Shown here piece after piece: positions 1 through 5,936 of a stretch of DNA of 5,936 nt. Location: assembly GCA_016931665.1 (NCBI GenBank), contig JAFGEH010000135.1:1-5936 (forward strand). The letters are read 5' to 3'. The notes beneath the pieces were generated by a model. It worked only from the letters and a program-made list of their open reading frames with translations, did no database searches and was not told the origin of the DNA. Each line of letters opens with the position of its first letter. Positions within the stretch are counted from its first letter, which is position 1. The position numbers and the translations under genes are program-made. Origin of the DNA: Candidatus Cloacimonadota bacterium. GTDB lineage: Bacteria; Cloacimonadota; Cloacimonadia; Cloacimonadales; TCS61.

Positions 1-928
1 ATATTTCGATGAAATTGGTAACTTAGGTCTTAATTTTACCTATATGACCTATGGTGAGCAGACAAAAACCGATGACGATGGTAATGAACTCGGAACCTTT
101 AAAAGTTATGATCTGGCCGTTGCCTCCACCTACGGTTATCAGGCAACCAGCAAACTGGGTTTAGGACTTACCTTTAAATTCATTCTGAGTGATCTCGCAC
201 CGGAAGGAACCGGAGAGTCTGAGCAGAATATCAAGGGTCAGGGAATGAGTTATGCCTTTGACCTGGGTCTGAAACATAAAGGCACAGATTTCGGTCAGAT
301 CCTGGTATCGCCTTATAATGGAGCTCTGGCCTTATACAACGGGCTGGCCAGTCTTACCGGCATGAAAAAAGCCGTTTATTCCAACTACAGTATCCCGGTA
401 GATAAGCTGGATTTCGGACTGAACTTCCAAAATATCGGCCCGAATATTACCTACATCAATGAATCACAGTCCGACCCTTTACCTATGAACTTCCGTATGG
501 GATGGTCCTATCGCTTTATTGAAACCAAATATCATAGATTTGCAGCTAATTTTGACTGGAGTAAAGTTTTAGCTAATGATGATCCCGTACTCAAAAGGAT
601 TTTTACAGCCTGGACTGATGATTTTAACAAGCGGATTGACGAAAATGGTAGCAAAATTGATGATTTTTCTTCACTCAATAATTTCATTAATTCAATTGAG
701 ATCAGGGAAATAATATTCAACTGGGGTGCGGAGTATGTTTATCTGGATCTCCTGTCCATCCGAACAGGTTATATTCTTGACCGGGAAGGAGATATCAAGG
801 GCCTATCTTTCGGGGCAGGTATTCATTATAATTTCAAAGACTATCTTCTAAATGTTGATTATGCCTTTCAACCCGCCGGGGGCTTGCAGGATTATAACCA
901 AACCCTGTCTATCAAATTAGAATTCTAA
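1..928 (+). CDS. PorV/PorQ-family (UPF0164-like) outer-membrane beta-barrel protein, 5'-truncated
   Basis: The reading frame is open to the left edge: complete codons run from base 2 and the first ATG, at 44, is internal, so the N-terminus and signal peptide lie outside the window. About 308 residues remain. They show alternating polar/aromatic beta-strands of an outer-membrane barrel, and motifs I associate with PorV/PorQ-like proteins: a GLGLTFKF strand, a LAPEGTG loop, NIGPNITYI (near 431-457), DPLPMNFRMGWSYRF (near 473-517) and a late GAEYVYLDLLSIRTGY pair of strands. The chain ends in LSIKLEF; a terminal Phe is typical of barrels recognised by the BAM assembly machinery. In characterised type IX secretion, PorV is the outer-membrane shuttle that carries cargo C-terminal domains to the PorU sortase; other relatives have unknown roles. 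A loop of roughly 40 polar residues (about 600-715) interrupts the barrel and is probably extracellular. The next gene, 6 nt downstream, encodes a protein with a cargo-type C-terminal domain, which supports a transport role. The family call is good; shuttle function is inferred. Confidence 0.82.
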   Translation, partial: YFDEIGNLGLNFTYMTYGEQTKTDDDGNELGTFKSYDLAVASTYGYQATSKLGLGLTFKFILSDLAPEGTGESEQNIKGQGMSYAFDLGLKHKGTDFGQILVSPYNGALALYNGLASLTGMKKAVYSNYSIPVDKLDFGLNFQNIGPNITYINESQSDPLPMNFRMGWSYRFIETKYHRFAANFDWSKVLANDDPVLKRIFTAWTDDFNKRIDENGSKIDDFSSLNNFINSIEIREIIFNWGAEYVYLDLLSIRTGYILDREGDIKGLSFGAGIHYNFKDYLLNVDYAFQPAGGLQDYNQTLSIKLEF

Positions 929-934
929 GTATTG

Positions 935-3900
935 ATGAAAAAATTCTTTCTTGCTCTCCTGATATTCTCAGGATTGTTGCTTCCGGGTATCATTCATGCG
1001 AAAAAACTCATCGGTTTCAAAAATCAGCAGAAACATCAACAAATACACCGTGTTCACCCAATACAATCAGAATTCAATAAACCAAGGATTCATCAGAAAC
1101 GCAGCGAAATAGGCAACAGATTGTTAGTATTATTGATTGAATTCAATGATGAAGAATTGATTGCAGATAACCCGCAAACCACCGGCAATGGCAAATTCAT
1201 GCAGGATCCCACCGATTATGAGATAATTCTGGGCAGCCCACCCCATGACTATGAATTCTTTGAGTTGCATCTGGAAGCCCTGAAACACTATTATAACGCT
1301 GCCAGCTATTATCACAGTGATGTTTTTTCCGAATACGGATTTGATCTGGATTATGATGTCTATCCACTTCCCGGACTTGAGGGAGAATTTCTGGCCTACA
1401 CTCTGCCTAATTCCATGGCCTATTATAACCCTCCCGGAGTAGATTATGCCACTATGGTCTCCAGATTTGAAGAATATTTTCAGGACTGTTTCATTTCCGC
1501 GGATCAGGATGATGACATAAATTTCAGTCTATATGATCATTTCATGCTTATTCACGCCGGTTCGGACTGGCAGCATGATGTTGCCGGAGACACACCTTCC
1601 GATATGCCTTCCTTCTTTATCAATATTGGGGAAGGTAAAGAAGTGTATGTTGATGATGGTATAAAAATCGATCATGCTTGTAATGTCCCAGAGACTATTT
1701 CTCAGGATTTTCAATATTATACCGATAACGGTTTGACAACGGTTGATGGCTATGGCCTGATAAATGCAGTGATGGCTCATGAATTCGGCCATTCTCTTGG
1801 TTTTGTTGACTTGTATAACACCTTCAATTTCTATCCTGCTGTTGGATATTTTGATATCATGGACAGCGGTGGATTAGGCAGATTATCTTTCCCTGTTAAT
1901 GATCAGGGAGAAATCGATTATGATGATTATAACTATATTTTTGATCTGGAAGGATGCCTTCCCATTTTACCTGGAGCCTGGTCGCGCCTTATTCCCTGGG
2001 AAAATGATTTCCAGCAGAGAGGTATAATAAAAGATTATACTGAAATTGAATTCGATGCAAAAATTCACCTTAATCCCGCTGGTTCTAAACCCCATAATTT
2101 TCCGGATAATGCTTACATAGTTAAATTAAGGCTCAATGACCATGAATACCTGCTGATCGAAAATCGTCAGGTAGATCCGGATGGAGATGGTGGAACTGCT
2201 GTACAAAGCTCTGCGGACCAGAGAGTCATCCTTTATCCAACTCCTATATCCGACAATAATCCGGATTCCATATCCTATGAATATGATTATCTGCTCCCGG
2301 GATGGTTTACACCCCAAGGCGAAGCCCTGGGCGGGGGTCTATTGATCTGGCATATCGATGAGAATATTCTGGCGGAAAATGATAATTTTGCCAATAATAC
2401 TGTGAATCAGAGTCGAAACAGAAGAGCGGTAAAAATTATTGAGGCTGATAATATAGACGATATAGGCAACCCTTATACTCCTTCCTGGTCCTGGAGAGGA
2501 ACAGAATATGATCCTTTTTATAAATTCGCCCCACTTCTGAACGATCTGGGATATTTCCTCGGCTGGGACATTCAATATTCCGGATCGGGGGAAGTTGCCA
2601 CCCATAATGATTCACTCGCTTCCACCACCCTGCCGCCTTTACAGACCAATGACGGCAATCCATCCTTCTTTACAGTTTATCAGATCAGCAGCTATTCTGT
2701 TCAACCTGACCTTCCAAGAATAATGAGCTTTAAAATCGGCTCTTCTTTCTTTACCGAGACTGATATTATAACCACCTGGGATACTGGTAAAACCATCAGT
2801 CTTTTAGGTAATTCCTATACTTTCCCGACCGTCTTATCCCTCTCCAATAACGGTGTGGATTTTTATAATCTTATCGGAAATGAATGGTTTGAGAATTCCT
2901 TTGGGCAGAATCTAATTGAAGATTTTAATCCTGTCTTTCCGATAATTACTCTGGACTATCTTGCGGATACACAGTCCGAGATAGATGAATACCTTATAGT
3001 CGAAGACTCGAGCCTGAATTTTATAACACCGGTTAACGAACCTGCGGCATCAGTCATTACAATCAATTTCCCCTCTTCTTTGACTGATGCACCAGTTTTT
3101 ATCCCCGAATTGGCATTACTGGTCGTTACCACCGAGGATAAACTCTATCTGAACGGAGATTCCCTGGACATTCCAGACGCGAAAATCAGCTTCAACGGTT
3201 CAGAGATAATGGCCTTCACAGGTAACCGCTGTTACTATATCAATCCCTCCAATACTGATGATATCTGGCAGATTCCCATTCCTCATATAGATCGTCGCTA
3301 CGATCCGGTCTGCTTTCTGGATTCCCTGAACTCATTCAATAACATGGTTTATTTTTTCACGGATACGCAGGAGATTTGGAGAATTCATAATTATCAGACT
3401 GACTTGATTTTCCGGCTTTACCCTTACACCGATAACCTTCCAACACAGCTTGCTCTGGGTAATTTCATAGATCAAGACATGATCCATCTGACTTTTGCTG
3501 CGGGTGACCGGGTTTTCGCCATCAGCCCTGATGGGTCACTGGCCAGACATTTTCCGGCCTTCCTGGAAGGAAGGGAGTGCCTCGCTTTTAGCTATCCTAA
3601 AATCCTTCGCATGAATGAGGATTCTGTAATACTTATTGAAGAAGATCAAGGCTACTGGGCTGTCGACCAGAACGCAAATCCCCGCCCTGAATATTCTTTT
3701 TTCTGGAATAAAACAGGATCTCCTGATACTTTTTTCTGGGATGAACACGAACAGAAATTAAGATTCGTCTATCTGGATGGAGGCAACAGTCTTCTGGCTT
3801 CCAGCCTGCCGGGTTTTGAGCAGGATCCAGTGATATGGAGTGGCTTTCGGAATAATGATTATACCTGCTATCAGGGTGCGATTCCGGCAGAGATAATTCC

Positions 3901-4165
3901 CCAGGAAGATTTACAGGCTTTCGCCTATCCGAATCCAGCTGCCGGAGGAGAAGTAAGGATCAGAGTAGAAAATGCTGTGACTTCTATTAAATTAAAGATC
4001 TTTGATATTGCTGGGAATTTAATTTTTCAAACTGAGAAGGCCAGGGAAGAACAACTATACCAGGACCTGACCTGGGATACCAGAAAAATCGCCTCAGGCA
4101 TCTATTTCGGGCTGGTATATTCCGGGTCCAGTCAGGTAAGAGTTCCCATCGCTGTAAAAAATTGA
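935..4165 (+). CDS. Secreted M6-family zinc metalloprotease with C-terminal T9SS/FlgD-like sorting domain
   Basis: This encodes 1076 residues from the ATG at 935. A TTG at 932 would add one Met, but the ATG gives a clean signal peptide: MKKF, a hydrophobic core at about 5-20, and likely cleavage after IHA (residue 22). A His/Gln-rich, probably propeptide stretch follows (about 23-60). The catalytic region runs from about residue 60 to 600. It has an acidic loop plus IHAG (D190-G209), the zinc site HEFGHSLGFVD (H282, E283, H286, with G289 and D292 completing HExxHxxGxxD), a Met-turn candidate YFDIMDSGG (M309), LIENRQ (E409-Q412), a calcium-loop-like DPDGDGG (414-420) and the family signature LLIWHIDE (W472-E476). 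Residues ~600-990 are beta-rich and unassigned, possibly a propeller. Residues 996-1076 form a YPNP...IFDIAGN...WD...ASGIYF domain, matching T9SS type A sorting or FlgD-like Ig domains. It should be exported and anchored or released at the cell surface, cutting extracellular proteins; its substrate is unknown. No good Shine-Dalgarno is seen, so translation may be coupled to the gene 6 nt upstream. Confidence 0.92.
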   Translation: MKKFFLALLIFSGLLLPGIIHAKKLIGFKNQQKHQQIHRVHPIQSEFNKPRIHQKRSEIGNRLLVLLIEFNDEELIADNPQTTGNGKFMQDPTDYEIILGSPPHDYEFFELHLEALKHYYNAASYYHSDVFSEYGFDLDYDVYPLPGLEGEFLAYTLPNSMAYYNPPGVDYATMVSRFEEYFQDCFISADQDDDINFSLYDHFMLIHAGSDWQHDVAGDTPSDMPSFFINIGEGKEVYVDDGIKIDHACNVPETISQDFQYYTDNGLTTVDGYGLINAVMAHEFGHSLGFVDLYNTFNFYPAVGYFDIMDSGGLGRLSFPVNDQGEIDYDDYNYIFDLEGCLPILPGAWSRLIPWENDFQQRGIIKDYTEIEFDAKIHLNPAGSKPHNFPDNAYIVKLRLNDHEYLLIENRQVDPDGDGGTAVQSSADQRVILYPTPISDNNPDSISYEYDYLLPGWFTPQGEALGGGLLIWHIDENILAENDNFANNTVNQSRNRRAVKIIEADNIDDIGNPYTPSWSWRGTEYDPFYKFAPLLNDLGYFLGWDIQYSGSGEVATHNDSLASTTLPPLQTNDGNPSFFTVYQISSYSVQPDLPRIMSFKIGSSFFTETDIITTWDTGKTISLLGNSYTFPTVLSLSNNGVDFYNLIGNEWFENSFGQNLIEDFNPVFPIITLDYLADTQSEIDEYLIVEDSSLNFITPVNEPAASVITINFPSSLTDAPVFIPELALLVVTTEDKLYLNGDSLDIPDAKISFNGSEIMAFTGNRCYYINPSNTDDIWQIPIPHIDRRYDPVCFLDSLNSFNNMVYFFTDTQEIWRIHNYQTDLIFRLYPYTDNLPTQLALGNFIDQDMIHLTFAAGDRVFAISPDGSLARHFPAFLEGRECLAFSYPKILRMNEDSVILIEEDQGYWAVDQNANPRPEYSFFWNKTGSPDTFFWDEHEQKLRFVYLDGGNSLLASSLPGFEQDPVIWSGFRNNDYTCYQGAIPAEIIPQEDLQAFAYPNPAAGGEVRIRVENAVTSIKLKIFDIAGNLIFQTEKAREEQLYQDLTWDTRKIASGIYFGLVYSGSSQVRVPIAVKN

Positions 4166-4170
4166 AGGTG
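4165..4170 (+). promoter_or_regulatory. Ribosome binding site for the 4176 gene
   Basis: AAGGTG lies 5 nt before the ATG at 4176 and its first base overlaps the stop codon of the protease gene. It matches part of the consensus AAGGAGGTG. It fixes the start at 4176 and suggests that ribosomes ending on the protease gene re-initiate here. Confidence 0.6.
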
Positions 4171-4175
4171 TTTTT

Positions 4176-5081
4176 ATGAAAATTACTTTAATGCTGCTAA
4201 TTGGGTTCGTGCTTATTTTCAGTTCTTTGATAGCTCAGGACCTGAACGATGACATCCTTAATTTAACCTATGAAAAGAAATCTCCTCAAAAGGCAGCAAT
4301 TCTTTCAGCGCTCCTCCCCGGAGCAGGTCAATTCTATATAAGCCCCGGGAATATAACCGCCTATCTTTTCCCTCTAATTGAGGTAGGACTATTATATGGC
4401 ATGTTTCATTACAATTCTCAAGGACAGGATCAGGAAAAAGCTTATGAATTTTACGCTACCGGTGAAATAATCGGATTTGAAAATAATGACCCAGTCAATG
4501 GAGAACCCATCTTCCGATACGACCGTGATAAATTCTGCTTTGCCCGGGACGATCTGATATTATCAGCCCAAAATCATTTCTATGATAATCATTTCAACCT
4601 CGATGATACTAATACCCAGCATTTTTATGAAGACATCGGCAAATATAATAAATATATTTTCGGTTGGGCTGACTGGTTCGAGATCTACTCTACCGATGCC
4701 AGCGGTAACTGGATTGGTCCGGACTGGAGATTCATTGATGACGGTCAGGGCAACAAATGGGTGGGAAACAACCCTGCTAATCCTGGCTCAGATTATTACC
4801 TTGGTAACGAAGAATTATATGATGCCGCCTTGGGTAGATACAGTACAATGAGAGCAGACTATATCAAAATGAGGCAGAAAGCTGAAGATATGTATGACAA
4901 ATCCCATTACTTCAGTTTCGGGCTGGTATTTAATCATCTTACAGCTGCACTTGATGCTGTTCGAGTAACCAGAAAGCACAATGCTGCATATTTTTCCTCG
5001 CAGGATTTAAGAATAAATTTTGGCCCTGTTTACATTAATAACGAGATCTGCCCTGCTCTTTTGATTACCCGGAGATTCTGA
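4176..5081 (+). CDS. DUF5683-like envelope protein, first of three tandem paralogs
   Basis: This encodes 301 residues with a signal peptide (MKIT, hydrophobic core about 4-19, likely cleavage near LIA-QD at residue 20). After a short polar linker comes the family-like segment KAAILSALLPGAGQFY (39-54, key residues P48-G49-x-G51-Q52) and a second hydrophobic stretch (about 60-77). These could be two membrane helices or re-entrant hairpins. The middle is polar and aromatic, with a Gly/Asn/Asp/Trp-rich insert at about 170-220 that the next paralog lacks. A Lys/Arg-rich helix (about 228-240) leads into FNHLTAALDAVRVTRK (252-267), a motif shared with the next gene without gaps. The C-terminus, LLITRRF, ends in Phe, suggesting an outer-membrane or periplasm-facing beta end. 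DUF5683 proteins have no established function, so none is assigned. It starts 10 nt after the protease gene, so it is probably co-transcribed. The resemblance to DUF5683 is a family-level recognition from the PGxGQ motif; exact domain membership needs a profile search. Confidence 0.72.
   Translation: MKITLMLLIGFVLIFSSLIAQDLNDDILNLTYEKKSPQKAAILSALLPGAGQFYISPGNITAYLFPLIEVGLLYGMFHYNSQGQDQEKAYEFYATGEIIGFENNDPVNGEPIFRYDRDKFCFARDDLILSAQNHFYDNHFNLDDTNTQHFYEDIGKYNKYIFGWADWFEIYSTDASGNWIGPDWRFIDDGQGNKWVGNNPANPGSDYYLGNEELYDAALGRYSTMRADYIKMRQKAEDMYDKSHYFSFGLVFNHLTAALDAVRVTRKHNAAYFSSQDLRINFGPVYINNEICPALLITRRF
5071..5074 (+). promoter_or_regulatory. Ribosome binding site for the 5084 gene
   Basis: GGAG lies 9 nt before the ATG at 5084, inside the last codons of the preceding gene, whose stop codon (5079-5081) falls between site and start. 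The position and the 2-nt gap between genes point to translational coupling. Confidence 0.6.
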
Positions 5082-5083
5082 AA

Positions 5084-5764
5084 ATGAAATCAAAACTGAT
5101 CATTACCCTGATATTGATAACAACTACTCTACTGGCAGCGAATGAAGATCATTCCATCAGAAAATCCATGTTCTTTTCCCTGCTTACACCCGGCCTGGGC
5201 CAGATTTATAACCGGGATTATACCAAAGCTGGCATTTTTCTGACCACAGAACTGATCGTAATAGCTTCCTATTTCAGGCTTAATGCTGAAACCGGCTGGG
5301 CTATAAATTCCTACCAGCAATTTGCCTGGAATAAAGCATTTATCCCAATAAACAGCTCTGATGAATATTATCAATTAGTTCAGGACTTTATTAGCAGTGA
5401 AGACTATAATGCCGGTGTTATCAATTTTGCCCGAAATGTTTTCCTCAGTGCCAATTCTCCTTATTATAACCCCGAACAATATTACCAGTATCTGGAGGAT
5501 TATCTTATTCCCCCTGATCTTGCCTGGGATTGGCAGTTGGAAAAGAACTGGTTGCAATACAGAGAATTGCGCAGAAATAAGCAGGATCTGGAAATATATA
5601 AGAATTTTGCCTTTGCTGCTGCCATTTTGAATAGAATCGTTAGTGTGGTAGATGCTGCCATCAGTGCTCGAAAAATAAAAAAAACGCACCTGTTGAGTAA
5701 CTTGAATTTCCAGCCCGACTGGCAGAAGAAGGGGGTGAGAATATTTTATGAATATAAATTTTAA
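5084..5764 (+). CDS. DUF5683-like envelope protein, second of three tandem paralogs
   Basis: This encodes 226 residues. A signal peptide is clear (MKSK, hydrophobic core about 5-17, likely cleavage near LLAA at residues 17-19). It is followed by RKSMFFSLLTPGLGQIYN (26-43, key P36-G37-x-G39-Q40) and a second hydrophobic segment (about 49-63). The middle is rich in Tyr, Asn and Trp (about 70-160), including YYQYLEDY and LAWDW, which loosely mirror HFYEDIGKY and GWADW in the preceding protein. A charged helix (about 159-173) precedes ILNRIVSVVDAAISARK (181-197), which aligns gap-free with the preceding paralog: N183 with N253, D190-A191 with D260-A261, R196-K197 with R266-K267. The C-terminus IFYEYKF ends in Phe and looks like a beta-strand. 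The protein is shorter than its upstream neighbour mainly because it lacks the Gly/Asn-rich insert. It is probably an exported envelope protein; function is unknown. Its last 17 nt overlap the next gene. Confidence 0.72.
   Translation: MKSKLIITLILITTTLLAANEDHSIRKSMFFSLLTPGLGQIYNRDYTKAGIFLTTELIVIASYFRLNAETGWAINSYQQFAWNKAFIPINSSDEYYQLVQDFISSEDYNAGVINFARNVFLSANSPYYNPEQYYQYLEDYLIPPDLAWDWQLEKNWLQYRELRRNKQDLEIYKNFAFAAAILNRIVSVVDAAISARKIKKTHLLSNLNFQPDWQKKGVRIFYEYKF
5729..5738 (+). promoter_or_regulatory. Near-consensus Shine-Dalgarno for the 5748 gene, inside the preceding CDS
   Basis: AAGGGGGTGA differs at one position from AAGGAGGTGA, the full complement of the usual 16S rRNA tail. Nine bases separate it from the ATG at 5748, and 12 separate the GGGGG core from the ATG, slightly longer than ideal. 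It supports the overlapping start at 5748. A TGA at 5736-5738 closes that frame just upstream, so the start cannot lie further 5'. Confidence 0.65.
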
Positions 5765-5936
5765 AGTGCTTTCTATAATTCTGCTTCTTTCCCTCTTTTC
5801 TCCCGTTGTAGCCAGTTCATCCCCTACTCCGCCTTCTCTGCTCTTGAGATCAGCACTTGTACCGGGCTGGGGAGAACTTGCACAGGGTGATCAGTCCGGA
5901 TATGCCTTGCTTGCTATGGAAATACTGCTCTGGGGA
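5748..5936 (+). CDS. PGWGE-motif (DUF5683-like) exported protein, third of three, 3'-truncated
   Basis: The ATG at 5748 opens a frame that runs off the right edge after 63 residues. It was located by reading the frame by hand because only the N-terminus is present. The start is supported by a strong Shine-Dalgarno at 5729-5738 and an in-frame TGA at 5736. A signal peptide is evident (MNINFK, hydrophobic core about 8-20, likely cleavage after VVA at residue 22). A Ser/Pro linker (23-30) leads to LLRSALVPGWGELAQGDQSGY (key P39-G40-x-G42-E43) and the start of a second hydrophobic segment (about 52-63). The order of signal peptide, PGxG segment and second hydrophobic stretch matches the two upstream paralogs, but Glu replaces the Gln and Trp fills the variable position, so this is a divergent branch. 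Whether it carries the shared C-terminal N...DA...RK motif cannot be seen. The function is unknown. Confidence 0.72.
   Translation, partial: MNINFKVLSIILLLSLFSPVVASSSPTPPSLLLRSALVPGWGELAQGDQSGYALLAMEILLWG

Noticed and set aside
932..937. TTG at 932 as start of the metalloprotease gene
   Set aside because: The adjacent ATG at 935 is the stronger codon, adds no loss of signal peptide, and no ribosome site favours the TTG.
2198..2210. Truncation or frameshift in the protease gene
   Set aside because: The frame is continuous from 935 to 4165 and every expected M6 motif occurs in order, so the gene looks intact.
1529..2663. Several minus-strand open frames of 61-88 codons across the protease gene
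   Set aside because: They are antisense to conserved M6 motifs (HEFGH, LLIWHIDE) and show no starts with ribosome sites or protein-like motifs.
4158..4176. Possible terminator between protease and the small protein genes (T-run at 4171-4175)
   Set aside because: There is no GC-rich hairpin before the five T residues, and the stretch is the ribosome-binding region of the next gene.
4582..4851. 89-codon plus-strand frame inside the first small protein gene
   Set aside because: It is an alternate-frame shadow of a gene with signal peptide and shared motifs; its translation resembles no family I recognise.
5375..5689. 104-codon minus-strand open frame
   Set aside because: It lies wholly antisense to the well-supported small protein at 5084-5764, has no recognisable motif, and all genes in the window are on the plus strand.

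Overview
The window is one tightly packed, entirely plus-strand gene run of five protein-coding genes. The first is cut by the left edge and the last by the right edge. Every gap is 10 nt or less and the last pair overlaps by 17 nt, so the genes read as one operon. No RNA genes, mobile elements, CRISPR arrays, convincing terminators or internal promoters were seen, and there is no non-coding stretch longer than 10 nt.

Organism: the contents point to a Gram-negative member of the FCB (Fibrobacteres-Chlorobi-Bacteroidetes) group. The signs are a PorV/PorQ-type outer-membrane barrel, a secreted M6 metalloprotease ending in a YPNP...GIYF type IX secretion (T9SS, type A)/FlgD-like C-terminal domain, and DUF5683-like 'LLPGxGQ' proteins. 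Clear Shine-Dalgarno (SD) sequences before three of the genes fit a non-Bacteroidetes lineage such as Cloacimonadota or a relative better than classical Bacteroidetes, which largely ignore SD. This placement is inference from gene content only.

Layout: (1) 1-928, the C-terminal ~308 residues of a PorV/PorQ-like (UPF0164-type) outer-membrane beta-barrel. (2) 935-4165, a 1076-residue pre-pro-M6 metalloprotease with signal peptide, HEFGHSLGFVD zinc site, a ~400-residue unassigned beta-rich region and a C-terminal sorting domain. (3) 4176-5081, (4) 5084-5764 and (5) 5748-5936 (partial), three consecutive signal-peptide-bearing proteins. All three share a short hydrophobic PGxG[QE] segment near the mature N-terminus. 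The two complete ones also share a distinctive C-terminal motif, so they are tandem diverged paralogs.

How they may work together: in characterised T9SS, PorV is the outer-membrane shuttle that binds the C-terminal domain of cargo proteins. Here a PorV-like gene sits 6 nt upstream of a cargo-type protease, followed by three small envelope proteins of unknown function. A dedicated shuttle-cargo unit with accessory envelope proteins is the most interesting reading of the locus, but it rests on synteny and family knowledge, not on direct evidence.
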